Notes under the pieces: model-generated
Databases searched by the model: none
The model's input: only the letters and a program-made list of their open reading frames with translations
Told to the model about the DNA's origin: nothing
Part shown: in pieces, positions 23,660 through 39,334 of the stretch
Position numbering within the stretch: position 1 is the stretch's first letter
Layout: every line of letters begins with the position of its first letter
Program-made: the position numbers and the translations under genes
NCBI GenBank assembly: GCA_004431415.1
Contig: QPMI01000195.1
Span: 1 to 64,000, forward strand
Length of the DNA stretch: 64,000 bases
Origin: Cyanophora paradoxa
Taxonomy: Eukaryota; Glaucocystophyceae; Cyanophorales; Cyanophoraceae
Reading direction: 5' to 3'

Positions 23660-25999
23660 TGTATCATGATCAAGACTGATCCACCCTCAGACACATACCT
23701 CATCACGACCAAGGGCATGCCCAACATGGACCTTATCGGTTCCGGCCAGTTCACGGAAGGTCCGGAACGCGAATATGTGTCCGGGCCGGCGCGCGGTCCG
23801 GCGTTGATATCTTGACTTGATACATTTCTTTGCATCCATTAGCCCAGCTCGTCGGTGTTTCGATCGCGGTCGGCGTCGGCGCCTCGGCCATTCTGTCGAC
23901 AATCATGATTTTGTGGTTCGTATCCCTGCGCGCACTGCGGCACGCGCACCAGATCTAGAGCAGTGCGAACGTGTGGTCGGTCTTTGACGCTGCGATCAGG
24001 GCGAAGAAGACCCTCGACTACAAATACGTGATGGGCCCGGACGGGAAGAATGTCCTATCCCCGCAAGCCCTCGCGGAGGCTGAGCAAGAGAAGGCGAAGG
24101 TGCACGCGTTGCAGATGAAGACTTTGTACACCGACAGCGCCAAGGTGATTACAGTATTCGCGATCTTGCCCCTTCGACGCTCGCACTCGAACTGCGGCCG
24201 CGGATCGTATACGTAAGTGTACCTCGCGAGCAGGTCAGCCCCTCCGCGGATGGCACGGGCCCGGCCGTCGACGCTCTGGACGGCGCTTCCTCTTCGAATG
24301 GGGAGAAGAAGGGCGCCGGGTCCACGTTCAAGGACGTTCTCCGCAAGTCGTTAATGAAGGCGAAGAACGCCGCCCTCAAGGGCGTCAACGTCGGTCAGTC
24401 GCCGCGCACTTCGGCCCAGGCACGTGCACGCCCTAAAGAGCCAGCCCCCAGATGTCGTAAGCATCGAGGGCAAGACGGAGATCGGTACGTCCGTGAATCG
24501 CTTTCCGTTAAATTTGATGGAGGATGGCGATTTTGACCTCGGGGCCGGGCCGGGCCGCAGAGGAGATGCACAGCCTGACCGAGGACTACGACCCAAAGAC
24601 GGAGGATCTGTTCAAGCTCTTGCTCATCACGTCCAGCACCCTCGCCTGCTTCGCACACGGCTCCAACGACGTCGCAAACTCCATCGGCCCTTTCGGTGCG
24701 CTATACATAGCTTGCATTTGTTATATTCAAACTCGCCAACCGTATTATCGAACTAATTCGCATGCGCAGCCACTGTATTCGCTGTGTGGAAGGAGGGTTC
24801 GAACTACATGTGTGATGGTGCGCTCTGGCAACTGCCGGCGTCCGCGCATTCTTTACACCGGCGTCCGCGCATTCTTTACAAATCATAATAAGCTATAGCT
24901 TAAGCTTGGCGCGGTCCCAAGCATTGCTGTTGACGTTAATTGTTTGGGCAGGCGCGCTGGATGGCCGCTGCTGGGCCGTTGCCAGGCCGGTCTCTACGGT
25001 CGAAGCCTGGATTCTTGCGTTCGGTTCGCGCGCTTTGTCGTGCCCGCCGGCCCCATATATATATAGATGTATGCACGGGGCCAGTAGCGCCTTGGCTGAC
25101 CGCGAGTCTGCCGATCGCGACGTCTGCAGGAGGGGCAGGCATCGTCATCGGTCTGAGCACCTGGGGCTACAAGGTCATGTCGAACCTCGGGAACAACCTG
25201 GTCAAGGTGAGCATCGCCGCGCGCGCAACGGCGCCGCGCGCTACGCGTACGCGCTCGCTCGCGATCGCTCACTCCGCGAGCGCAGATGTCGCCGTCGCGC
25301 GGCTTCTGCATCGACATCGGCGCCTCCATCACGGTCATCTTCGCGAGCGCCATGGGCTGGCCCGTCAGCACCACCCAGTGCGCCGGTGCGACCTCGAGAT
25401 TCTGGGCATTTATGATATTCAAGCCCCAGCCTGATCGTGAGACTGCCGCCCGCGGCCGCAGTCGGCGCGACCACAGGTGTCGGAGTTATCAGCGCGTCGA
25501 ACCCGAAGGACGCCGCCCGCGTGCGTCGCAATGATCGCCATTCGCAGCCTCAATTCTCGCGCTGACGATGCCGAAATGCTTTCAAATCGATAGACCGTGA
25601 ACTGGAAGCTTTTCGCGAGGATGGGCTTGAACTGGATCATGACCCTGCCCGCAGCCGGGCTGACCTCCGCCCTCATGTGAGCTCGAGAGCTTTTTTCAAG
25701 CTCAAGGCTTCTGCGAGTCATCTAGCTACTACTAGGCTATATATAGACGTCGACCCGTTCATTTCTGACTCGCATTTCTGTACCCGCGCGCAGCTTCGCG
25801 TACGTCGCCTACACTCCGGCCGCGTGGGCGACCGAGCAGCAGTCCGTCACCTTCTTCCCCAACTCGGCTGTCGAGGTCAGTGCGGATACGGATGTACATG
25901 CCTAATTATTCCCTTAAATTTGCCCCGCCGTCCGATCATGGCGATGGCGAACATGAATTGATATTGATCGATATCGTGTTTATCAGTGGACGAAGACCT
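22212..25999 (+). CDS. PiT-family (Pho89/SLC20-like) phosphate transporter
   Basis: About 17 exons encode a eukaryotic sodium- or proton-coupled inorganic phosphate permease. The ATG at 22212 opens MAVYAMPGDYTVVMAIGVIL. The first PiT signature GANDVANSF (22551) is followed by NAVASRSITLKW and FAGVAEFLGALLLG. Then come WILIATYYGMP, VSTTHS on a 17-nt exon, IVGAVIGVAVAAFGGE, VASWFISPALA and LVTVPIFFAFGLFI. A cytoplasmic loop (about 23970-24400) precedes the second signature AHGSNDVANSIGPF (about 24655), TVFAVWKEGSNYM, IVIGLSTWGYKVM, WPVSTTQC and LNWIMTLPAAGLTSALM. The last membrane segment ends ...FFPNSAVE at 25877. A GTCAGT donor there joins WTKT and stop TAA at 25997-25999; without that splice the stop is at 25903. 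Two-fold internal repetition and both GANDVAN-type motifs are intact, so it should be functional. It probably acts at the plasma membrane; no muroplast transit peptide is present. Confidence 0.9.
22437..22501. repeat. 32-bp direct tandem repeat in phosphate transporter intron 1
   Basis: Two adjacent identical copies of a unit containing TTGATTTAGATCTAGATTTC and ending TTCTCGTCA. A second small duplication of 24 bp (CCGGCGTCCGCGCATTCTTT) lies at about 24836-24880 in another intron of the same gene. Confidence 0.9.
23092..23108 (+). other. 17-nt microexon of the phosphate transporter
   Basis: TTTCTACAACGCACTCG lies between an acceptor (GATCAG) and a donor (GTGCCC). Joined to the preceding exon ending ...GGCATGCCCG and the next exon starting ATCGTCGGAGC, it restores MPVSTTHSIVGAVIG, exactly the invariant PiT motif. 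Without it the frame and the motif are both lost. Confidence 0.85.
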
Positions 26000-26749
26000 A
26001 AAACATGGAGGTGCGGAGGCGGCGCACGATCGGCGATTCTCGCGAGGAGAATCGGATCGGTCTGGATATCTGTCGGCGTACAGTAGTTTCCCTTAATCTT
26101 TGTATCTGCAGTTAATAGAAGTAGCTAGCGTAAACGCGTACTACGTATACGGTATACGACTCGGGTCGATCGCGAGTTGTCTTTCCTCAGATATCGATCG
26201 AATTTTCAGATTTCTTTCTAATTGCAAAATCTTTTAATTTATTATCTCGAGGACGCGAGTCTTAAGGCAGTTTCGCCTCAAGCTCTCAGTACTGGTAGTA
26301 TTCTCTTACAAAGTATGTAGCGATCAAGTAAACGACTTAGTTTTGACCAGATGTACCTGTCAAAATGTATTAGCATCCGTGTTAGAAAATCAAATGGAAC
26401 AGTACCAGTTGCAGTATATATTTTTTTCAGGTGGGGTGAGGGCATCGCCCCCACGGTGTAAATTGCTCATTCGGCCCCCCCGCCCAGTGGGACGGACAGA
26501 GACCTGGCGGTGCGGAGGCGCTAGGCGCCGACATCAAGCTAACGGGAAGGGGTAAATCCAGGTCGAGACTACGTGGTCCTAGCCCTAGGGCCGGCCCGGT
26601 GCCGGGATGCGGCGGAAGCTGTCCACCACTATCTAGCTCAGAACGCGGGGGTAAGAGGGCGATGCTACTTGCTGACGAGCTAGGCGTGGGAAGGAAAAGA
26701 ATAGGTAACCAACATCGGGGAAGGCCGGGGGGCCGGACGGGGTATGGTT
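26000..26749. other. Gene-free stretch after the phosphate transporter
   Basis: No gene recognised. A short segment near 25987-26025 (CAGTGGACGAAGACC ... GGTGCGGAGGCG) has a degenerate echo at 26484-26520 (CAGTGGGACGGACAGAGACC ... GGTGCGGAGGCG), suggesting an old partial duplication of the transporter's 3' end. A GC-rich block at 26440-26740 could fold as RNA, but no family was recognised. Confidence 0.4.
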
Positions 26750-27349
26750 CTACTCGCCGAGGCCGAGGAGGGCGGCAAGGCCCCGCAGGACCTTATCCTT
26801 GGCACTTTGGGTGCCTGGCGCCGGCGGTGCCGACCCGGCGGCAGCGGCCGGCGCCGTTAGGGTCTGGATGAGGCCGAGGATGTCGGTGATGCTCTGCTCG
26901 GAGGGGGGGGAGGCCGGGGTTCCGCCGGCGGCCGCCCCGGCTCCGGCCGGGGCGGGCGCGGGGGCGGGAGGGGCTGGGGCGGGGCTCCCGTCGGGGCAGT
27001 CGGGCCGGCGGGGCGCCGGCGGGCAGCTCGGTGCCCGTGGCGGCGCGCTGGGCGGCGAGGGAGGCCCGGAGGCGGCGGCGGCCGCGGGGCTGATGGCCCC
27101 GGCCATGGAGCCGGCGTAGACGTCGGGGAGGGGGGCGAGGCCCGGGCCGTGAGGCCCGCGGCCTGGAGGCCGTACTCCTCCACGACCCCAGAACGTCCGC
27201 TGCGCTAGGGGCGCCCTGCCCCCCGCTCCGGTCGCGCCGGCGGCGGGGGCGGCGGGGCGGCGGGGGCGGCGGGGTGGCGAGGCAGCGGGGGCGGCGACGG
27301 CGTGCAGTATATATTGAATATTAATGTTCACCAGATCATCTGCGCCCAT
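26750..27349 (-). CDS. Doubtful low-complexity ORF
   Basis: A continuous minus-strand frame rich in Ala, Pro and Gly ends with SEQSITDILGLIQTL and KDKVLRGLAALLGLGE at a TAG next to 26750. The two end segments look like amphipathic helices, which is the only reason to list it. The N-terminal half runs through palindromic DNA and is not protein-like, and a poly-C tract at 27388-27418 on the plus strand points to the opposite direction of transcription. No family recognised. Confidence 0.2.
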   Translation of the reverse strand: MGADDLVNINIQYILHAVAAPAASPPRRPRRPAAPAAGATGAGGRAPLAQRTFWGRGGVRPPGRGPHGPGLAPLPDVYAGSMAGAISPAAAAASGPPSPPSAPPRAPSCPPAPRRPDCPDGSPAPAPPAPAPAPAGAGAAAGGTPASPPSEQSITDILGLIQTLTAPAAAAGSAPPAPGTQSAKDKVLRGLAALLGLGE

Positions 27350-27917
27350 GTACTTACATTTGCTGTCTGAATCCTATAGCTAGAGGCCCCCCCCCCCCCC
27401 CCCCTCCCCCCCCCCCCCGCTCTGCAGCTGGTGCCCCCAGTAACCGATTCCCGCGCCGCAACCGTTGAACCGCACGCTTCTACAGAACGGGACACCGATT
27501 AATCGGGGTCCTGGGGCGCAGGTGAGGAGGAGGAGGGGTGGCGGAGCGGCGGCAAGGGAGGGCGGCGGACTGCGAGACATTTCACTTCCAGGGCTCATGA
27601 GGGATGGAGGAGTTGATCAAGGGGTGGGCGCGTGGGTCTGGTTACGGCTATCATCGAAAACCATGGCTCCCCCACTCAGGCGAACCTCCCATATTGAGCG
27701 ACCCATGGCCGGCACCTTGCTCAGCGGCTAGCATCTTCGGCTAGATAGATGACCGGTCGGAAGGGCGCGTCACGCAGAACATTGATACATGTGCCGTGGT
27801 GTATCAATGCGACGTCCACTTTTGCAAAAAAAAAAAACCGCAACCGCACGCTTCTCTCGCACGCCTTTTTCAAAAAGCCTGTCTGCCTGTGCGTACGTCT
27901 GTCTGGGCCTGCCCTAC
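27350..27917. other. Gene-free stretch downstream of RUVBL1
   Basis: Nothing recognised. Contains two C-runs at 27388-27418 and an A-run at 27828-27838, close to the 3' end of the RUVBL1 gene. Confidence 0.5.
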
Positions 27918-31146
<3,229 letters not shown>

Positions 31147-31492
31147 GGCTGCACTGCACGATGGCGAACTCGCTGCTCGGGCGCTAAGTTTTGCTCGGCT
31201 CGAGCCTGTACCCCCTCAGTTCCCGGGTACGAGTTCCCGGCCGTCGTTGCGAAAGCGGGCGCTGCCCAACAGGTAGGCAGCCCGCGGGCGCGCGCTCACA
31301 CCCAGGACTCTGGCTGGGAACTGTTAGTCGCCGCGCGAACTCCGCGCAATCCCGCCACTTTCTTTTCTCACCGTCCGCCGCGCGGCTCGCAGAGCAGGCG
31401 GAACACAAGATGTCGGGCTGTGCGTTCCGAGCCGAACTGGCGCTCGCGCCACGCAGCGGACGTGGCGCTAACCTCCAATGTGTTCTGCGCAG
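31147..31492. promoter_or_regulatory. Divergent promoter region of RUVBL1 and Sec61 alpha
   Basis: About 345 bases separate the RUVBL1 start codon (minus) from the first recognised Sec61 alpha exon (plus). It must hold both 5' ends and the tiny first coding exon of Sec61 alpha. No clear TATA box was seen. Confidence 0.5.
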
Positions 31493-33703
<2,211 letters not shown>

Positions 33704-33922
33704 TTTGCTCTAGGTCTCCATCGTTTGGCGCGCGGCCTTCGCAAGCGCCCTTTTTGTTCTTTGATTCAAGGAAAAAAGGCAGGTAATTGTCTCCGCCTCC
33801 AACCGCCCGCGGCCACCGCACGCCTCGCACGCACGCACGCACGACCACATCGAATCGTATCTTAAGCACACACACAAACAACAAACGGATTCCTGACTGA
33901 TATCGATCTCGAGCACACGAAT

Positions 33923-36900
33923 TTACTGCCCGGCGCTGCCGAGGGCGGCGAGGACGGTGCCGACGAGGGCGACGGCGCCGGTGATGATGGCGCCCAGCGT
34001 CAGCTGCTGCTCGCGCTGCTTGCGCTCGCCCTCCGCCTTCTCCTCCGTGGCAGCCTTCGACTCGTCCGCCGCCTTTGCCGCGGCGGCCTCCGCGGGGCTC
34101 GGCGACGGCGGCCGCGGCGGGAGGACCGTCGAGGCGTCCGCGGACTTGTACGAGTCGAGCACCTGCATTCGAATTCGAATTCAAAATCTCAAAATTGTAA
34201 GGGAGGAATCGGGCGCGCCTTGTTCACGCTGAAGCTCGGGTCGACCACGACGGGCTTGCCCGTCTCCAGCGTCGGCGTCACGCCCGCAGCCTCGAGCTCC
34301 ACGGCCTGCGCTATTTTTAAAAGAGGGGAGATGCGTACGGGGGGTACGCGTGCGCACGTCGCGGACGGCGGGGTCGGACAGGACATTGCGGGCCGCGCCG
34401 CGGAAGTCGACGGCCTGGGCGCTCGCCTCGAGCTGCCGTACCCCTAAGAACAAGAAAAAAGAAAGAAAGGAAGAGAAGGGGGGTACGGCGCACTGCGTCG
34501 GTGGAGGGGAGGCGGCGGTACCCCGCGGGGGCGGTGGGGTCCGTCGACATGTCGCGGGCGGCGGAGAGCCACTGCGACTGCTCGTCGGTCCGCTTCGCGG
34601 CGAGGGCCCAGTCCGGCGTCGTCCTGCCGGCTTCCGATCAGTTTCGGGTGATCTTGTTGATGGCGCCGGCGGGATTCGAGCCGGCGCACTTGACGCGGTT
34701 CCACGAGTCCCACGCGGAGCGCTCAGACGCGCTCAGGATCCTGCACGGCGCGCGAATTAGGGGGTACTGCGAAAGAGGAGGAAGCGGGGTAGGGCGCGCA
34801 CGGCGGGGCGGGCAGCATGACGGCCGGGGCCGGCGGGGGCACGCCCGGGGGCAGCGGGTACGGCTGCCGGAGGCGTCCGCGTCACTTCTCATAAAGAGGG
34901 TACACGAAATGCGGAGGGGGAGCGGACCTTGGGGGCTTCGGCGGGGGGGCCGACGGCGGCGCGGGCGATCGCCCGCCACGCGTCCGTCTGGGGCGATGGG
35001 GAAAGTCACGGCCGGGAATGGAGGGAGGGGTACACGGGGTACGAGAATACGGGGCCACCTCGGGGGTCTTGCCCTTGGCGAGGGCGCCGGGGCGGCCGGC
35101 GGGGGCGATCGCACCGGGGCCGCCACCGTCGACCTCTGCGGCCGGCGGGCGTCAGCGTCAGCGCCCTTAGCGCCCAATCTAATCGTATCGTTCTTTCTTT
35201 CTCCTCTGCTCTAGATCATGAGAGGCTGATCTTAACCCAATCGAGCCCGTCCGATCCAATCGTCCTGTCTTCTATCGCCCTTCTCATCGATGCAAGGGGC
35301 GCACGGGATGCGACGTCCCGGGCGAAGGAGCGCCACATGTCCGCCCCGTCGCCCGAGGGGGAAGAGGAGGAGGAGGAGGCGGCGCCGCCCGAAGACGCCG
35401 CCGCCACCTCTGCCCCCCGGCATCGTGAGCGGGCCGAGGGAGCGAAGGGAGCGAAGGAAAGGGCCGCACGGTTGGAGACGTCCTTCGCGAATGAGCGCCA
35501 CATCGACGCGCCGTCGTCCGCGGGCGCGGAGGAGGCGGCGCCGGGGGCGGCGGCGGCGGCCTCGCGGGCGACCCCGCGCCACAGGTCCGTCCCGTCGCCC
35601 GCGCTCGGCGCGCTCGGCTGCGGGGCGCCGCCCTCAGATCGAAGGAAGGGCGGGGAGGAAGCAGAAAGAGGGAGCAGGAGGAGGACGAGAGGGACGAACC
35701 GCGGCGCTGGCGGCCTCCGAAGCCTCGCGCCAGCGGCCCCACGCGCTGCCGTCGTCCTCCGGCGCGGCGGACGGCTCGCCCGAGCCCGAGAGGCCCGTCG
35801 GGGCGGCGGCCTTGGGCGCCGGGGCGCCGGAGCCGGAGGCCTCCGAGGGGACGAAGCTGCGGGCAAAGTCGCGCCACTGGTCGACCTCGGCCTTGGGGTC
35901 GCGCTCCGCCTGCGCGGACTCCTTGAAGGCCTTGTCCGCCTCCTGCGCGGCGAAGCCGAGAGAAGCCAAGGGCGTGAGCGGTGGAGGAGGGGCGGGAGCG
36001 AGGGAGGGAGGGAGGGAGGGAGGGGAGGGCGCGCCTGCCAGCGGCCCCACGCGCTGTTGTCCAGCTCGGCGTCGTCGTCGTCGTCGTTGCCGGAAGAGGC
36101 GGCGGCCGCGGACGCGGCGGGCGCGGCCGGCTCGGAGGCCGCCGGGGCGGCGGGGGCGGCGCCCTCGGGGGTACGAAGCTGCGGGCGAGGTCGCGCCACT
36201 GGTCGACCTCGGCCTTCGGGTCGCGCTCCGCCACGGGCTGCGAACGAAGGCGGGGGAATCAGAGGCGGGGGGTACGCGAGACGAGGGGAAGGGCGGGCGG
36301 CTCGCCGTGTCCTTGGCCGCCTCGGCGGCCTCGCGCCAGCGACCCCAGGCGCTCCCCTCGTCCTCGTCTGCCGAGGCGGCGGGGCCTCCTGCGCCGGCGC
36401 CGGCGCGGCGGGCGCCGCGGCCGCCGGCGGCTGGGCCGGAGCGGCGGGGCCGCTCTGGGTCGCGGCCTGCTTGGCCTCCTGGCCGGGCCGGCGCCACATG
36501 TCGACCTCGGCCTGCGCGTCACGCTCCTCCAGCTCCTGCGGACGAAGGCGCCGGTGAGAAGAAAGGACAGTTTTCGGGACTGGATCAGAAGGGGGCACCA
36601 TCGACTCCCACGCCTCGTCGGCCTTGCGCCACGCGTCGAAGGCGCTGGCGGGGACCGAGGCTCCGTCCATCTCGTACCCCTCCGGGATGACCCACTTGGG
36701 CGGCTCGCGGGCCGGGCGCCCCGCCGGCGCGGCGGGGGCGTCGACGCCGGCGGCGCCGGCGGCCTCCCGGGCGACCGAGAGCCACGAGTCGACTGCGCGC
36801 GCGCGCGCGGCCCGTCAGGACAGTTGAGGGAAAAGAAAGGGAACCGCGCGGAATCGAACCCGAGGTGCGGTTCACGGTCGCGGCGTCGTCGACGATGATC

Positions 36901-39238
36901 GGGGCCGAGTACTCGGCCGGCGCGGCGGCCGCCGGCTGCTCCTCGGCTTCGGCCTTGAGCGCGGGGGCGGGCGCCTCGGCCTGGGGGGCCGGCGCCGCCT
37001 CCCCCGGCACCAGGTCGCGGGCCGCGCCCCGCCAGAAGTCGGTATCCTTCTTCGGGTCCCGGAACTAAGAGGAGAGACGGTCAAGAGAAGGAAAGGAGAG
37101 GAAAGGAAAGGGACGGGAAGGAAATGCACCTCCTGAGAGGAAGAGGAAGAAGCGGGCGAGTCGGGGGCGGACGAGACGACCTCGCGGGCGGCCCCGCGCC
37201 ACATGTCGACCTCCGCCTTCGGATCGCGAAAGGCGGCCTCCTCCTCGGGCTGAAAAGGGCGGGGCGGGGGGAACGAAGCAGGGGGATCAATTCCAGACGG
37301 AGGGCACGCCGCGCAGCGCCGGGGAGGGGGGGGGGGGGGGGGGGGTAGAGCGTACCTTAGCGTCCAGCGACTGCCGCCAGGAGTCCCAGGCGCCCTCGGG
37401 CACCGACGCCCCCTCGATCTCGTACCCCTCCGGGATCACCCACTGCGGGGGCGCCTCAGCGTGGGGCAGAAGCGAAGGGGAAGGGGGAAGGGGGGTACGG
37501 ACCTTGGGCGCCTCACGCTCGCCGGGGCCGCTCTGCTGGGCTGCGAGCACCTCGGGCGCCGGCTGCGAACGAACGAAGCTCGAAAGAATCCAAGGAGGAA
37601 GGGAGGGGTACGACAGACCGCCTCGTCGTCCTCGTCGTCGTCCTGGTAAGAGAAGGAGCCCTCGGCAGAGGCCTCCGGTGCGAGGTCGCGGGCCGTCTCG
37701 CGCCACATGTCCGCCTGCGTCTCCTGCGGGCGAGTGGAGCGAAGTGAGACGACGCAGCCGAGCGAGATTTGATCCGATCAAATCTCGGGCACCTCCTGCG
37801 GGGCGGCGGGGGCGTCGGGCACGAGGTCGCGGGCCGCGCCCTTCCAGAAGGCCGTCTCCTTCTTCGGGTCCCGATACTAAAAGGGAATAAACAGGGAACA
37901 AGGAAAGGAACAAGGAGAGTGGAGGGGGTACGGGAGCATACCTCGAAGGACGTGTTGCGGGGCTTGTACCAGGCCGCCTGGGTACACGGTTGGAAAGACG
38001 GCGCAGAGAAGCAAGGAAGGGGAGAGAGCGCACCCATGCCTCGCGCTGCTTGCGCTCCTCGTCGGTCTCGCCCTCGACGGGGGTACTGTACTTCAAGTAC
38101 TTCTCCTCGTTCGTCAGCGACGGCTCGGCCTTCGCAACGCGAGCGATCAAATTACGGGGGAGAGCTGCTTAAAATAGATCGGGCGGGGTACCGAGAAGAT
38201 GGCTTCCGCGTCGATGTCGACGGCGATTGTGCCGGCGCCTTCGGCCGCGTCGTCGGCCAGGTACATGTACTGCGGCGAAAGCGAAGATCAAATTCGAATT
38301 CGAAAATTCGAATTCGAACGTTCGAATCCGAGTGCGGGCGCACGTCCTCCTCGTCGTCGCCGACGACCGCCTCCTCCCCGGCCGCCTCCTCCTCGTCGGG
38401 GTACACGTTGTTGTCCTCATCGTCGAAACCCTCGGCCTTCGCGTAGTCCACGCCGGCCTCGGCGGCGTTGTACCCCGCGATCCCCTGCGATGGACGCGTC
38501 ACGCTAAGCCAGCCGCCGCCTCTAGAAACAGCGGAACAGAGCGCACGCGGGCGATGCGCTCGTAGCGCTCTGCCATGTCCATTTCCTGCCCCACCGCCTC
38601 GGGTCGCCACGTCTCCCGCGCCTCGCTCCACGACGCCTGCGCCCCCGAAAACATTCGATCCCGCGGGAAAATCGAGAGGAATCGGCTCCGATCGACGTAC
38701 CCAGGCGCTGGAGGGGTCCGCGGGGCCATCCTCGGTCTTGGGGAGGAAGCTCAGGTCAGGCTGCACCCACTGGGGCGCCGGACCTGCAAAGAACAAGAAG
38801 AGAGAACAGAGCTCAGCTCAGACGGCGGCTCAGATGTTCGGAAGGCCGGGCCGGGCCGGGCCGGATGGCGCACGGGAGGGCGGGGCGGCCGGCTTGGCGG
38901 GCGCCGCCGACTCCTCCGGCTTCCACTGCGACACGATGTCCTTCGCCACACCCTTGATCCAGTCGTCGTCCGCGTCCTGGGGAAAAGGGGGTACGCGCAT
39001 GAGGCCCCACCGAAATAATCACGGCGCTGTTGTGCAGCTGGGCTCCAACCACTCCCGCGGTTCGTATGGTTCTAACCGCGGGAGTGGACGCGGGCGGGGG
39101 CGGGAGTGGGAGAGAGGGGGGTACCGGGACCGGGGAGGCGGAGGTCTCCGGGGCGACGCTCTTGGCTGCGCCGCGCCAGAAGTCGACCTCCTTCTTCGCG
39201 TCCCGCGGCGTCGGCTTCTGCCCTTCGGCTTTAGCTTC

Positions 39239-39334
<96 letters not shown>

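Noticed and set aside
35216-36690. Very long open frames on the plus strand opposite the W-R repeat gene (up to 542 residues)
   Set aside because: They are Arg/Gly/Ala-rich antisense shadows of GC-rich coding DNA; the minus strand holds the repeated W-R helices and consistent splice sites.
39237-39334. (GCTCGG)n read as a Glu-Pro or Arg-Ala repeat domain
   Set aside because: Good donor and acceptor sites flank it and keep the reading frame without it, so it is most simply intronic.
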